Shown here in pieces: positions 8,662 to 17,660 of a DNA stretch of 53,534 nucleotides. The notes under the pieces were generated by a model. That model was not told the DNA's origin. It saw only the letters and a program-made list of their open reading frames with translations, and ran no database searches. The number at the start of each line of letters is the position of its first letter. The first letter of the stretch is position 1. The stretch is from the NCBI GenBank assembly GCA_019459485.1, contig JAIBEZ010000023.1, positions 1-53,534 of the forward strand, given 5' to 3'. Made by a program: the position numbers and the translations under genes. The stretch comes from Prolixibacteraceae bacterium. GTDB taxonomy: Bacteria; Bacteroidota; Bacteroidia; Bacteroidales; Prolixibacteraceae.

Positions 8662-8744
8662 AACGCTGTCAGGTTTTTTCAAACGCTGACAGGTTGTTTT
8701 GTGATCTTCTTTTGACCTGTTAGCGTCGCCAGACCTGACAGCGT
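8662..8744. repeat. Nested inverted repeat of AACGCTGACAGGTT
   Basis: AACGCTGTCAGGTT (8662-8675) and AACGCTGACAGGTT (8682-8695) are mirrored by ACCTGTTAGCGT (8715-8726) and ACCTGACAGCGT (8733-8744). Four units make a potential cruciform or terminator between the glycosyltransferase and DUF4922 genes. This unit family is common between genes in the phylum. Confidence 0.75.
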
Positions 8745-8746
8745 AA

Positions 8747-10198
8747 TTACAACCTTTTCCTTGCTTTCAATTCAATCGTCCGGATGCGGTCTTTGTACAA
8801 ATTGTGCGCGTTCATTACTTCGATGCTCAACGAAGCATCCGAATTTTCGTCCCAGCGGCGGCACAGGTAAATCGGGTTGTAAATGCGACCAATCTGATAC
8901 TGACGCGAAATGGCCAATCCCAACGCGTAATCTTCACCGTAATTGACATTCGGAACCGGAATGCGGCGTAAAACCGGGGTGTAGAATGCGCGTGGCGCAC
9001 CCAATCCATTGATGCGAAGCGCATTGTTCCGGCCATTTTCAGGTGTCCATTCCTTGTGATCGATGATGCCCGGAGGAATTTCTTCTAACGCAAAGTTTAC
9101 CATCTGGTAGGTACCAACCACCATGGCGCAATTCTGTGCATAAAAAGCATGAACCACTTGCTGAACGGTAGTTTCATCGTAATACATATCGTCGCTGTCG
9201 AGCTGTATGGCAAATTTTCCGCAGAGCGGACTGTTCGCCGCTTCGTTCCAGCAACCGCCAATTCCGAGGTCCTTCCGTTCGGGAACAATGTGAATCAGGC
9301 GTGAATCGGTGGCTGCATATTTCTGAATCAGTTCTGTCGTTCCATCAGTCGAATAATTGTCAACGATGATCAGGTTAAATTTGAAATTCGCTTTTTGTGC
9401 GAGCACCGATTTGATGGCATCTTCGATGGTTCGTACCCTGTTTTTCACTGGAATAATCACCGAAGCTTCCATAGCAAATTCCTGCTCGTCGAACTTTACG
9501 GGCGTAAAAACCGGTTCAAGAAAAGCACCCACATTTTTCAGGTGTTGGGTACAAGCTTTTTCCATCTCGATTTGAACCGCACGATTTTTGGGATCTACAT
9601 AATCGAAGATTTTCTCACCCGATTTGCGCAAATCCGATTCCTGTTCGGTGTATAAATTCTCCGGAATACGGAACAATTCGGCATACTGCGAAACGCCTAG
9701 TCGAAGCGAATACAATCCGGCAAAATCGAAATCTTCGGAAACCTGTCCGGCAGCCTTTTTCATGATTTCGGTGCGGAAAAACAACACGGAACCGAAATTG
9801 AAATCGTCGCGCAAACTTCCTTCCTGACAATCGATGACCGGATTATTTTCCATTTTTCCATTTTTAACCGCCAGATAGTTAGAATAAACCATGCCGCTCT
9901 GGGTATCGTCTGCTACCTGTGCAAAGCGTTCGAGCGCCTTTTGCCCCATTTGCAACGAACTTTGACGGGTGTAAATCAACGTGTAACGGGTATTTGCCAA
10001 AGCAGCTATCCGACGGATGGTTTTTCCGCTGGTCATTGGTTCTGATTTCAGTACTTCGGCACCATCAACCAGGCAATTTTGATCAGCACTGCACAACACA
10101 TAAACCTGCGAAACCAGGTCCGAACTTCTTAATTCCTTAACAGTTGCAATCGTTTCTTCTTGCGAACTGTATGGGATAAAACATGTAATTTTTTTCAT
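8747..10198 (-). CDS. Glycosyltransferase family 2, two-part GT-A protein
   Basis: A 483-residue cytoplasmic or membrane-associated glycosyltransferase. The C-terminal half (from about residue 235) is a clear GT2 domain: ASVIIPVKNR, VDNYSTDGT, a DxD-type motif in LDSDDMYYD, and a GED catalytic region (NVNYGEDYALGL). The N-terminal 220 residues look like a second, degenerate GT-A domain without a DxD motif. The ATG at 10198 (MKKITCFIPYSS) is preferred over an upstream in-frame codon because the fold begins there. With DUF4922 just downstream and an amidase upstream it probably builds or modifies a surface or wall-linked sugar; acceptor and donor are unknown. Confidence 0.8.
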   Translation of the reverse strand: MKKITCFIPYSSQEETIATVKELRSSDLVSQVYVLCSADQNCLVDGAEVLKSEPMTSGKTIRRIAALANTRYTLIYTRQSSLQMGQKALERFAQVADDTQSGMVYSNYLAVKNGKMENNPVIDCQEGSLRDDFNFGSVLFFRTEIMKKAAGQVSEDFDFAGLYSLRLGVSQYAELFRIPENLYTEQESDLRKSGEKIFDYVDPKNRAVQIEMEKACTQHLKNVGAFLEPVFTPVKFDEQEFAMEASVIIPVKNRVRTIEDAIKSVLAQKANFKFNLIIVDNYSTDGTTELIQKYAATDSRLIHIVPERKDLGIGGCWNEAANSPLCGKFAIQLDSDDMYYDETTVQQVVHAFYAQNCAMVVGTYQMVNFALEEIPPGIIDHKEWTPENGRNNALRINGLGAPRAFYTPVLRRIPVPNVNYGEDYALGLAISRQYQIGRIYNPIYLCRRWDENSDASLSIEVMNAHNLYKDRIRTIELKARKRL

Positions 10199-10301
10199 GA
10201 TATTTGTTTTTTTGAACCACATAGGCACATAGGACACATAGGAAAATTTTTATATGTGAACTATTTGGTTATTCTATTTTTACTTTTTTATCATTATCTC
10301 A

Positions 10302-10432
10302 ATTCCGTCCGAAATATCATTTTTGCTCTTTCGGGCATTTCCGCGCGGACGGTTTGTTTGCTTTTCATTGATCCCCGGGTTCCGTTTCACTACACCCGGG
10401 GTTATTGATATTTAACCCTTTCAGGGTAAAAA
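10302..10432. repeat. 130-bp compound repeat, copy 1
   Basis: It begins ATTCCGTCCGAAAT, contains the GC-rich TTTCCGCGCGGACGG segment, then the palindrome-like CCCCGGGT ... ACCCGGGG pair, and ends with CCCTTTCAGGGTAAAAAA. It is nearly identical to copy 2 at 10505. Its left part also occurs, diverged, at 13921 and 14104. Confidence 0.85.
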
Positions 10433-10504
10433 ATACAACCGCATTCAATGTTTTCAATCGTATTCCCTTTTCTGCGATAATTCACCGATTGCCGGTATTC
10501 TCTC

Positions 10505-10635
10505 CATTCCGTCCGAATCTTGATTTTTGCTCTTTCGGGCATTTCCGCGCGGACGGTTTTCTTGCTTTTCATTGATCCCCGGGTTCCGTTTCACTACACC
10601 CGGGGTTATTGATATTGAACCCTCAGGGTAAAAAA
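10505..10635. repeat. 130-bp compound repeat, copy 2
   Basis: A direct repeat of 10302-10432 with an offset of about 203 bp. It keeps the CCGCGCGGACGG core, the CCCCGGG/CCCGGGG pair and the CAGGGTAAAAAA end; a few bases are lost near the end (CCCTCAGGGT). Confidence 0.85.
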
Positions 10636-10724
10636 CAATTTTGTTCCCACGGAACTTTTTAACCACGACAACAATTACAACCTGACAACTTTTCTTCTAA
10701 CTGCGACTGATCAATGAACACTGA

Positions 10725-13700
10725 TCACTTTTCCCAATATTTTAAAACCTGCCCCATCAATTCACTTCGCTCTTTTTCGGTTGTGATGGTTTCAAACGGA
10801 AAGCCAAGAACTACTGATTTGTAATCTCCGTCAAAGCACACTCCAGCGGTTTTGTTGTCACCTTTATAGCGGAACAAAACTTTGGCATCTTTGCCCTTTG
10901 GCTCAATGGCGTCGGGCGACTCAACTTTGTAAATGGCTGGATCGTATTCCTGAACAAATTGGAATTCTCCTGAAAATTGATCCGCCACCGCATTCACCGG
11001 ATAAATGCAGCCGCTTTTGCTGGCATGATTGGTCATTGGCGAAAAATGCAGCACATCAGCTGCAAACTTCTTCCCCAGCGTATCGCCGCAAAGTTCGAGA
11101 TCGGTTCCAATGTATGCCCCAGACAGGAAAAGTCTGGCCTTATCTCCCGAAGAATATTCGGTGATGGCTTGCCGCATTTCAGGAGTGAAAAGCATAAAAT
11201 CCCTCTTCTTGAATCCATACAATCTACTGGTAGTTTTCTCTTCGCCAAAAATGATGTCGAGCGCTGAAAACGCGTTTTTGTCCCAGTTTTTCTGTTCGAA
11301 ACATTCGTCTCTCATCGAAATAAAACCGAATCCGTTGTTGCGGAATGCCTGCCCGTGAACCAGCGGATAATCGAACGAATTTCCCTGAACGATGCGCGTT
11401 TCCTGATCGGCATGACTCGAACCAAAACCCGAATTATCATCGTCAATCCAAGGCACTTTGCGGTTGAAATCGTATTGTTCGCCAATGTATCCCAAATCCC
11501 TTTTGTTGGCCACACCTTCATCTTCGCTCATCCTGAAACCGGCTTCCTTGCCGTTATCGAAAGCTGCAGGTCCGCAAATCCGGTCGAAAGCATTCACGAT
11601 TAAAACAGGTTTTTTGTCGTCGGATGGCAGGCTGCAAGCCAGTATTTCCGAAGGAAAACTTTCGCCACCCTCGTTCATCGCTGTAACCTTGAAACTGTAT
11701 ATGACTCCCGGTTTTAAATCAGTTAAAATCAGGCTTGGTTCGTTTACTTTCCGGCCATTGTCAAAGCCTCCGTTTTCGATCCGGGTATAAACTTTATATG
11801 TTTTTGCAATTGCTGTTGGCTCCAATTCGTCGGCCACAGGGCTCCACGACAAGCGGATGTTTTTTCCATCAAGGCTCATCTGAAAATGATCGACCGGCAA
11901 AGGCTGAACGACATATTTTTGCCCGTTCTGAAAAGCCAAAAATTTCAGTATTCCTTTGTAATAAGCGCGACTGACATCAAATTTAAAACGCGGATCGTAA
12001 GCATGAACCATGTCGGCAAAGTTCTGATGCGAAAGCAATTCAGACAAAACAACAGGCACTTTGGGTCGTGCAGCTTCAGCATATTGTTTGTTCCACATGG
12101 GTCGGCGTGTCCACTGCAGAAAATATAGTTTCTGAAGGTCGTCAACAACCTGTGTCTGCACAATATCCGATAAATCGCGGCTTGCCCAACGCGACTGCCC
12201 ATTGGCAAAAGTATCCGGTCCGTAAGTCGTATCGTAAATCATCAGCGTACCAATTATCGAACTGTCGGGCGTTGTTCCTGCATCGGTGTGAAAAGCCAGC
12301 GCCATGTCCATCGGAATTCCCAATCCTTTTGCGTCAGGATTTGCCTTTGGTCCGTTTGGTGCGCCCATCAGGTAATTCACCCACTCGCCACGCGACTGAT
12401 AATCATCTTTATAATCGTCCTTTCCGCTTTCGCGTTTGGCGTAAAGCGCGGCATCCTGTCCACGGTTCGAATAATCCGATTTGGTTTTATTCAGCAAGTA
12501 AACGAGCGTATCGGGCATTCCGGCAGTTTGCAAATAATAGCGCGAGGCCTCCTGATAACGCGGACGCTGACTGGCAAAGGGCATCCACAACGAAGAATCC
12601 ATTGCAAACCCTTTTTCATCGCGGATCTGGCGGATTTTTTCGAGTTGCGCCGCCTGCCCGCGAACCACATTTCCCATTCCACCGCCCATTTTCACCGCAT
12701 CAGCAGTAACCCATTTGCCGGTTTCGTTCGATTCATTGGTCAGTTCAACACGGGCATTTTCGCGACCTGCACCTTTCTCAAACCTGAAAGTTCCCAGATA
12801 AATCCAGGTTCCGCCACCCATGGTTTGGTTCACCATAAATTCGGTTTTTCCTCCTGAATGATAAACCGTATAACGCGCATCGGTCACATTTTCATCGTTT
12901 TGCGGATATGAAACATACACCACATATTCGCCAGTTTCCTGAATTTCAGGAAGATAACTTATTCTGGAATCTGCCGATTTTTTTGCCTGCATCTGCCGTG
13001 TTCCGCCCATTTGGAAAGGATTTTCGCCTTCAACCAAAAACGGCACTTTCAGTCCAAAACCTTTTTCTTTTCCGGGCTGAATGGCTTCGCCCGTTTCCTG
13101 GTAAACACATCCTTTGGTTGAGCCATCTGCGTCAACAATCAGTTCATGTTTTTGGGTATCGCGCTCGCGGGGAATGAACACATTCGCCCCAGCATTTTCG
13201 AGCATCGGCGTGATGTACGGAACCACAAAATCCATCGTCCAGATATCTTCAACGGTCAGAAAAACCCGCGCACGCTGCCATTCCCAACGGTCAAGCGTAT
13301 TTTCGTAATACCAGCCATGACTGTGCCACAAAGCGATGTTCCGGTTCTTTAAACCTTCCGTAAAATTCATTCCTCCTGAAATATTGCGTACAATTGGCAA
13401 TTTAGATTTGGTGGGTTGGCTTAAACGCGATGCATCGACGGCAATCGTTTGATCGCGGTAATAATTCGGAATCAACTCGCTGATTTCCTTCCCCATCGAC
13501 TCGATTGAAATGGAATAGCTGCGGAATTTTCGTCCGAGCGATTCCTTGAACCAATCGTTGTACTGACGGGTATTTTCGGGCCGGAATGGAAAATAGGAAA
13601 ACCCTTCTTTCATTTTCAGATTTACCTTTTTCGCTTGCTGATCGACCACAACTGTATCGAATCTGAATTTATAAACCGAACCTTCCGAAGCCTTTTGGGC

Positions 13701-13799
13701 AAATTCGGTGGAAGCTTTGATGGCTTTTTTCTGAAGGCGCTTGGATTGCACAAGGCAAGATTGTAAAGCTATTCCAAGCAGGATGAGCAGAATGAGCAT
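10725..13799 (-). CDS. Amidase-like lipoprotein with inserted golvesin domain and FnIII
   Basis: A 1025-residue lipoprotein (signal helix 1-14, lipobox Cys15, LQSC). Amidase_3-like metal and catalytic residues are split across the chain: ALWHSHG (His159/His161), AFHTDAG (His504) and VVLSELLSHQN (Glu588). Between them, residues about 230-372, lies a golvesin-C/xanthan-lyase-type beta domain (GEYVVYVSYP, TWIYLGTFRF, TADAVKMGGG). Residues about 635-725 form a fibronectin type III domain (WSPVADE, YSFKVTAMNEGGES), and 730-1025 is an uncharacterised C-terminal domain. The start at 13799 is chosen for the signal peptide. It probably cleaves wall peptide-glycan bonds outside the cytoplasm; often annotated as xanthan lyase, which the motifs do not support. 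Confidence 0.8.
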   Translation of the reverse strand: MLILLILLGIALQSCLVQSKRLQKKAIKASTEFAQKASEGSVYKFRFDTVVVDQQAKKVNLKMKEGFSYFPFRPENTRQYNDWFKESLGRKFRSYSISIESMGKEISELIPNYYRDQTIAVDASRLSQPTKSKLPIVRNISGGMNFTEGLKNRNIALWHSHGWYYENTLDRWEWQRARVFLTVEDIWTMDFVVPYITPMLENAGANVFIPRERDTQKHELIVDADGSTKGCVYQETGEAIQPGKEKGFGLKVPFLVEGENPFQMGGTRQMQAKKSADSRISYLPEIQETGEYVVYVSYPQNDENVTDARYTVYHSGGKTEFMVNQTMGGGTWIYLGTFRFEKGAGRENARVELTNESNETGKWVTADAVKMGGGMGNVVRGQAAQLEKIRQIRDEKGFAMDSSLWMPFASQRPRYQEASRYYLQTAGMPDTLVYLLNKTKSDYSNRGQDAALYAKRESGKDDYKDDYQSRGEWVNYLMGAPNGPKANPDAKGLGIPMDMALAFHTDAGTTPDSSIIGTLMIYDTTYGPDTFANGQSRWASRDLSDIVQTQVVDDLQKLYFLQWTRRPMWNKQYAEAARPKVPVVLSELLSHQNFADMVHAYDPRFKFDVSRAYYKGILKFLAFQNGQKYVVQPLPVDHFQMSLDGKNIRLSWSPVADELEPTAIAKTYKVYTRIENGGFDNGRKVNEPSLILTDLKPGVIYSFKVTAMNEGGESFPSEILACSLPSDDKKPVLIVNAFDRICGPAAFDNGKEAGFRMSEDEGVANKRDLGYIGEQYDFNRKVPWIDDDNSGFGSSHADQETRIVQGNSFDYPLVHGQAFRNNGFGFISMRDECFEQKNWDKNAFSALDIIFGEEKTTSRLYGFKKRDFMLFTPEMRQAITEYSSGDKARLFLSGAYIGTDLELCGDTLGKKFAADVLHFSPMTNHASKSGCIYPVNAVADQFSGEFQFVQEYDPAIYKVESPDAIEPKGKDAKVLFRYKGDNKTAGVCFDGDYKSVVLGFPFETITTEKERSELMGQVLKYWEK

Positions 13800-13857
13800 T
13801 TTGGATTTTATTGGGTTCCAAAATCGCAATGGATTATTATTTATTTGATTCGTTTTC

Positions 13858-13905
13858 AATATTATAATTGTTTGTTTTCTGAATATTATAATTGTCTGTT
13901 TTCTG
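13858..13905. repeat. 24-bp tandem repeat, two copies
   Basis: AATATTATAATTGTTTGTTT plus TCTG is followed directly by a copy with one change (T to C), and then by a truncated third start. It is AT-rich and lies just upstream of the amidase gene. Confidence 0.8.
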
Positions 13906-13917
13906 AATATTTGTGTT

Positions 13918-14034
13918 TCTATTCCGTCCGAAATAAGGTTTTTACTCTTTTGAATATTTACCGCGGACGGCTTTCTTTGTTGTCTTCCTGTCCGTTGGCT
14001 AAAGCCGAACGGCAAAGGATAATTCTTCGACTAT
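13918..14034. repeat. 117-bp direct repeat, copy A
   Basis: It starts TCTATTCCGTCCGAAATAAG, includes ACCGCGGACGG and a full GTCCGTTGGCTAAAGCCGAA unit (13990-14021), and ends near CTTCGACTAT. Copy B lies 183 bp further on. The left half is related to the 130-bp repeat at 10302. Confidence 0.85.
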
Positions 14035-14100
14035 GATTTTTCGCTTCAATGATTCGTTTTCGATGATATTTTTTTTTTAAAACTTCTGAACATTCATGAT

Positions 14101-14217
14101 TCTATTCCGTCCGAAATAAGGGTTTCTCTCTTTTGAATATTTACCGCGGACGGCTTTCTTTGTTGTTTTCCTGTCCGTTGGCTAAAGCCGAACGGCAAAG
14201 GATAATTCTTCGACTAT
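14101..14217. repeat. 117-bp direct repeat, copy B
   Basis: Nearly identical to 13918-14034, including its GGCTAAAGCC unit (14173-14204). Weak similarity also extends to the left (TGATTCGTTTTC), giving a repeating unit of about 183 bp. Confidence 0.85.
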
Positions 14218-14238
14218 CATTAACTCACATTCAACGCG

Positions 14239-14394
14239 CTATCCTTTGCCGTCACATTCATGTGACGGATTCAAATTCGATTTAATTCCAGGGCTTTAGC
14301 CCATACAATACACTTTTATTCAGCCCTATGAGCTAAAGTCAACTATCTTTCTGTCATCATTTGTCCGTTGGCTAAAGCCGAACGGCAAAGGATA
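14239..14394. repeat. Further GGCTAAAGCC-family units
   Basis: 14239-14273 holds an inverted partial unit (TATCCTTTGCCGTCACATTC, then ATGTGACGG). 14288-14338 holds diverged GGGCTTTAGCCC-type sequence. 14363-14394 is a full forward unit identical in its core to those at 13990 and 14173. Another diverged copy sits at 17661-17690. Confidence 0.75.
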
Positions 14395-14444
14395 GCTCTA
14401 TTTTCATCCATCCTGCCCAATGGGACTGCGACTGACCACTGGTT

Positions 14445-15557
14445 TTACACTTTTATAAAAATCTTCTTTTTGTACAGCACATATCCGATCATCCAGAAAA
14501 TGATCACATGCGAAATGGCAAACAACAACGAACCGTTCAATTCGCCAGCCAGTGGGAGAAAAACATCGCGGTAAAGTTTGCCTGATCCACTGATGACTTT
14601 TCCATCAGGGTCGGTAAAATGAATCAGTCGCCCAAAAATTTTGGCCCACAATCCGGAGAGTGCAAAAATGAACAGCGGATTCATGCCGAAAACGACGAAA
14701 AATGATGTCCATTTTGAATAGCCTTTCAGGTCGATTACCCAGATGAGCAACGACAAAACCAGACAGGCCCATCCGGCGGTGTAAAGCACGTACGAACTGG
14801 TCCAGATGGGTTTATTGATCGGAAAAACCAATCCCCAAATCAAACCAGCAACGATGGCGGCAACAGCAAACAGAACCAATTTTTTCGGTACCGACTTCTT
14901 TTCGGTGTCTTTTACGACAGAACCAACCAAATAGCCAATAATTACTGTAACAATCGCAGGAATGGTGCTCAACAATCCTTCCGGATCAAATGGAATTCCG
15001 AAGCCTTTGTAAAGATGGTTTACACCCAAAACAGCAGTATCGAATGGAATGGTCGCATTTCCTTCCAGCGAAAACGGTTCGAAACCTCCGAAATAGTACA
15101 TCAGTCCCCAGTAAAACAAAAGAATTGCACCTCCAATGTACGGCAGGTATTTCCATGGAGAAGCCAGCACTATGACAGCGCCAATTCCGTAGGCAAGTGC
15201 AATCCGCTGCAGCACGCCCAGAATGCGCAATTTGGAATAATCAGTCGCCCACTGCGGAAACGAATTCAGGAACAAACCGATTGCAAAAATGAGCAAGGTT
15301 CGTTTACCGATTTTCAGGAGCGATTCTGTATTTAATGAGTTGTTGTATTTCGAAAACGAGAAAAACATGGAAACACCCACCACAAAAAGAAAGAACGGGA
15401 AAACCAGATCGGTTGGAGTGCAGCCGTGCCATTTGGCATGTTCAAGCGGGGCATAAATATGCGACCAACTTCCGGGAGTGTTCACTAAAATCATCAAGGC
15501 GACGGTCATGCCGCGCAATACATCAAGCGCGAGATACCTTTGTGTGGTTTTTATCAT
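14445..15557 (-). CDS. NagX-like membrane acetyltransferase (DUF5009)
   Basis: A 370-residue polytopic membrane protein with about 10 helices, beginning RYLALDVLRGMTVALMILVN, the signature of the heparan-alpha-glucosaminide N-acetyltransferase/NagX family. A conserved-looking first loop (PGSWSHIYAPLEHAKWHGCTPTDLVFPFFLF) holds histidines typical of this family. Members transfer acetyl groups across the membrane to glucosamine-type sugars or are found with GlcNAc transport genes. The start overlaps the upstream symporter gene by 35 bases, so the two are probably translated together, consistent with uptake and acetylation of amino sugars. The specific substrate is inference. Confidence 0.82.
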   Translation of the reverse strand: MIKTTQRYLALDVLRGMTVALMILVNTPGSWSHIYAPLEHAKWHGCTPTDLVFPFFLFVVGVSMFFSFSKYNNSLNTESLLKIGKRTLLIFAIGLFLNSFPQWATDYSKLRILGVLQRIALAYGIGAVIVLASPWKYLPYIGGAILLFYWGLMYYFGGFEPFSLEGNATIPFDTAVLGVNHLYKGFGIPFDPEGLLSTIPAIVTVIIGYLVGSVVKDTEKKSVPKKLVLFAVAAIVAGLIWGLVFPINKPIWTSSYVLYTAGWACLVLSLLIWVIDLKGYSKWTSFFVVFGMNPLFIFALSGLWAKIFGRLIHFTDPDGKVISGSGKLYRDVFLPLAGELNGSLLFAISHVIIFWMIGYVLYKKKIFIKV

Positions 15558-16995
15558 GGTTTGGTTTTTTGGTTAAAATGAGCAATCCGGTAAACATGAT
15601 CAGGCCGTTCAGGAGCAGTAATTCGAAACCGAATTTGTAGCCGCCAAGCCAAGCTTCCGAATTAATATTGATGATGTAAGTAATTACAGGTGAAAGCAAT
15701 CCGAGAATGGGCACGTAACGGTCGTGAACCTGTTTTTTAGTCAGGATTCCGAAGGCAAAAAGCCCCAGCAGCGGCCCGTAGGTGTATCCTGCTACCTTGA
15801 AAACGGCGGTAACCACACTGTCGTTGTTGATGAACCAAAACAGAAGTATCACCAAAAACATGAGTACCGAAAAGGCAATGTGTACTTTGATGCGTTTGGG
15901 TTTGCTATTCGGATTCTTTGGATCGACATTCAGGAAGTCGATGCAAAAAGATGTGGTCAGGGCTGTCAGCGCCGAGTCGGCACTTGAATAAGCCGCTGAA
16001 ACAATTCCGAGTAAAAACAGGATTCCGGTGATCAGACCAAAATGCTGCAAAGCGAGCATCGGGAACAAATCGTCGGATTTGGTTGGAAGCGCAATGCCTT
16101 TTTGTTGCGCAAAAATATAAAGCATCACACCCAGGCAAAGGAAAAGCAGGTTGGCAATGATGAAGGCAAAGCTAAACCAATAGATGTTTTTCTGCGCGTC
16201 CTTCCGGTTTTTGCAGGTCAAACTTTTCTGCATCATATTCTGATCCAGTCCGTTCATTACGATTACGATTCCCAGTCCGGCAAAAAACTGCTTGAAAAAA
16301 TTGGTTTTCGAACGCCAGTCCCAATCGAACATGTTGCTATACGGATGCTGCTCAATGGATTTCACCATCTCGCCCATGCTCATATTCAGTTGCGACGAAA
16401 TTATCACAATCGTCAATCCAACTGAACCCAGTATAAACAATGTTTGCAACGAATCAGTCCACACTACAGTTTTAATTCCGGCGCGAAACGTATAAACCCA
16501 GATCATAAAAATTGTGAACATGACCGTTGCCCAAAAAGGGATTCCAACAGCGTCGAAAAAAGCGATTTGCAAGACACCGGCAACCAGATACATGCGAAAC
16601 GAAGCCCCGATGGTTTGCGAAACCAGGAAAAAGAATGAACCGGTTTTATAGGATCGAACGCCAAAACGCTGATCAAGATAGGTGTAAATGGAAACCAACT
16701 GCAATTTGTAATAAAGGGGCACAAGTACCAGTGCAACAATCCAGTAGCCAACAAAATTACCAAGCAAAAACTGAAGATAAGTCCAGCCCGAATTACCCAC
16801 TTCGCCCGGAACCGAAATAAATGTTACTCCTGAAATGGTCGTCCCGATCATGGCAAAAGCCACCAGATACCAGGGAGAGGTACGGTTTCCGGTAAAAAAA
16901 GTCTCGCTTGTGACATTTTTCGAGGTAAAATACGAAACCGCCATCAACATGCCGAAGAAAGTCAGAATGACAAAAAATACAATGGTTATGCTCAT
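15523..16995 (-). CDS. Sodium:solute symporter (SSS family)
   Basis: A 490-residue inner-membrane protein with about 13 helices. Family features include YFTSKNVTSETFFTGNRTSPWYLVAF at the N-terminus, ATTISG-like GTTISGVTFISVPG in helix 2, and SAAYSSADSALTAL near residue 340, the segment carrying conserved sodium-site serines. It imports a solute with Na+. Its stop lies inside the NagX-like gene. Family assignment is strong. MurNAc, GlcNAc or sialic-acid-type sugars are the likely cargo given NamZ, MurQ and the kinase nearby, but this is inferred from context only. Confidence 0.88.
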   Translation of the reverse strand: MSITIVFFVILTFFGMLMAVSYFTSKNVTSETFFTGNRTSPWYLVAFAMIGTTISGVTFISVPGEVGNSGWTYLQFLLGNFVGYWIVALVLVPLYYKLQLVSIYTYLDQRFGVRSYKTGSFFFLVSQTIGASFRMYLVAGVLQIAFFDAVGIPFWATVMFTIFMIWVYTFRAGIKTVVWTDSLQTLFILGSVGLTIVIISSQLNMSMGEMVKSIEQHPYSNMFDWDWRSKTNFFKQFFAGLGIVIVMNGLDQNMMQKSLTCKNRKDAQKNIYWFSFAFIIANLLFLCLGVMLYIFAQQKGIALPTKSDDLFPMLALQHFGLITGILFLLGIVSAAYSSADSALTALTTSFCIDFLNVDPKNPNSKPKRIKVHIAFSVLMFLVILLFWFINNDSVVTAVFKVAGYTYGPLLGLFAFGILTKKQVHDRYVPILGLLSPVITYIININSEAWLGGYKFGFELLLLNGLIMFTGLLILTKKPNHDKNHTKVSRA

Positions 16996-17004
16996 CTCAA
17001 TATT

Positions 17005-17036
17005 AGTTCAAAGTTTCAGGTTCCAAGTTTCAAGTT
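17005..17036. repeat. CAGGTTCCAAGTTTCAAG repeat, left copy
   Basis: AAAGTTTCAGGTTCCAAGTT and following bases are the reverse complement of the sequence at 17769-17799 (AACCTGAAACTTTGAACTTG and on). The two copies flank the gene at 17064-17564 as an inverted pair. Confidence 0.7.
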
Positions 17037-17063
17037 TGTATTATCATAAATCTCCATCATCAT

Positions 17064-17564
17064 TTAACCTATATAATTTAGCAAGGAGATTCGTTCAACT
17101 GTTTCAATATTTTTTAATCCGATGTTTTTGGCTATAAAATCCGTATAACAAATTCGCTCCCCGTTTTTAAGAATAATTTCTGTGTAGTTGTATAAAAAGG
17201 TTGGTAGTGCATAAGTCATATTGTCTTCGTTTTTTTGTCCTTTACTTCTAATGAGTTTGTTGATATCAGAAAATTGAAATTCCTTTTCAATTATTCCTTT
17301 CTTTAAAATCTTAATCGTTTTTTTTGAATGATTAACGATTATTGTCTTGTCTCTGTCAATCATTTTGTATTGAATATGTAAGAATATCTGTGGAATTGTT
17401 ATAATTAGAAATCCGAATCCCAGGTAAAGTCCAAGTAATTCATTTGTAATCAGGTAATATGCAAATCCGAATATTATCCAAAGGTGAAAAAAGAATGTTT
17501 TCTTAAGTATCTTGTTCTCATTTTTTCTTTCCAATTGGAATTGTTGAATAAAGTCGTCTCCCAT
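17064..17564 (-). CDS. Small membrane protein of unknown function
   Basis: A 166-residue protein with a short charged N-terminus (MGDDFIQQFQLERKNE), two hydrophobic helices (about 25-40 and 43-65), then a beta-rich soluble domain (KTIIVNHSKKTIKILKKG, ISDINKLIR-like FSDINKLIR, YTEIILKNGER) resembling bacterial PH-like domains. I do not recognise a named family. The start at ATG 17564 replaces an upstream TTG. It is visibly more AT-rich than its neighbours, interrupts the symporter/transglutaminase neighbourhood, and lies between inverted repeats, which suggests it was gained separately. Confidence 0.65.
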   Translation of the reverse strand: MGDDFIQQFQLERKNENKILKKTFFFHLWIIFGFAYYLITNELLGLYLGFGFLIITIPQIFLHIQYKMIDRDKTIIVNHSKKTIKILKKGIIEKEFQFSDINKLIRSKGQKNEDNMTYALPTFLYNYTEIILKNGERICYTDFIAKNIGLKNIETVERISLLNYIG

Positions 17565-17660
17565 TGTCTTCAATTTATAAACTAGTTTATTCTGTTATGC
17601 TTGCTGCCAACTTTTTCTTTTAAAGTTGATAATTGAATGCATCTTGCTCTTTTAACCTAA

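Larger units (their letters stand above)
10199..10724. other. Repeat-filled intergenic region
   Basis: This 526-bp gap between two minus-strand genes contains two copies of a roughly 130-bp repeat (10302-10432 and 10505-10635). No convincing gene is present; apparent short reading frames lie inside the repeats. Confidence 0.6.
13800..14444. other. Repeat-rich intergenic region
   Basis: 645 bp between the amidase and NagX-like genes. It holds a 24-bp tandem repeat (13858-13905), two ~117-bp direct repeats (13918, 14101), three GGCTAAAGCC units and an inverted partial unit. I see no gene here. Confidence 0.65.

Noticed and set aside
10302-10635. CRISPR array
   Set aside because: Only two long repeats with internal palindromes and a related spacer; no short regular repeats and no cas genes.
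12068-12709. Open frame of 213 codons on the plus strand
   Set aside because: Antisense to the amidase-golvesin gene, whose product has recognisable domains and catalytic residues.
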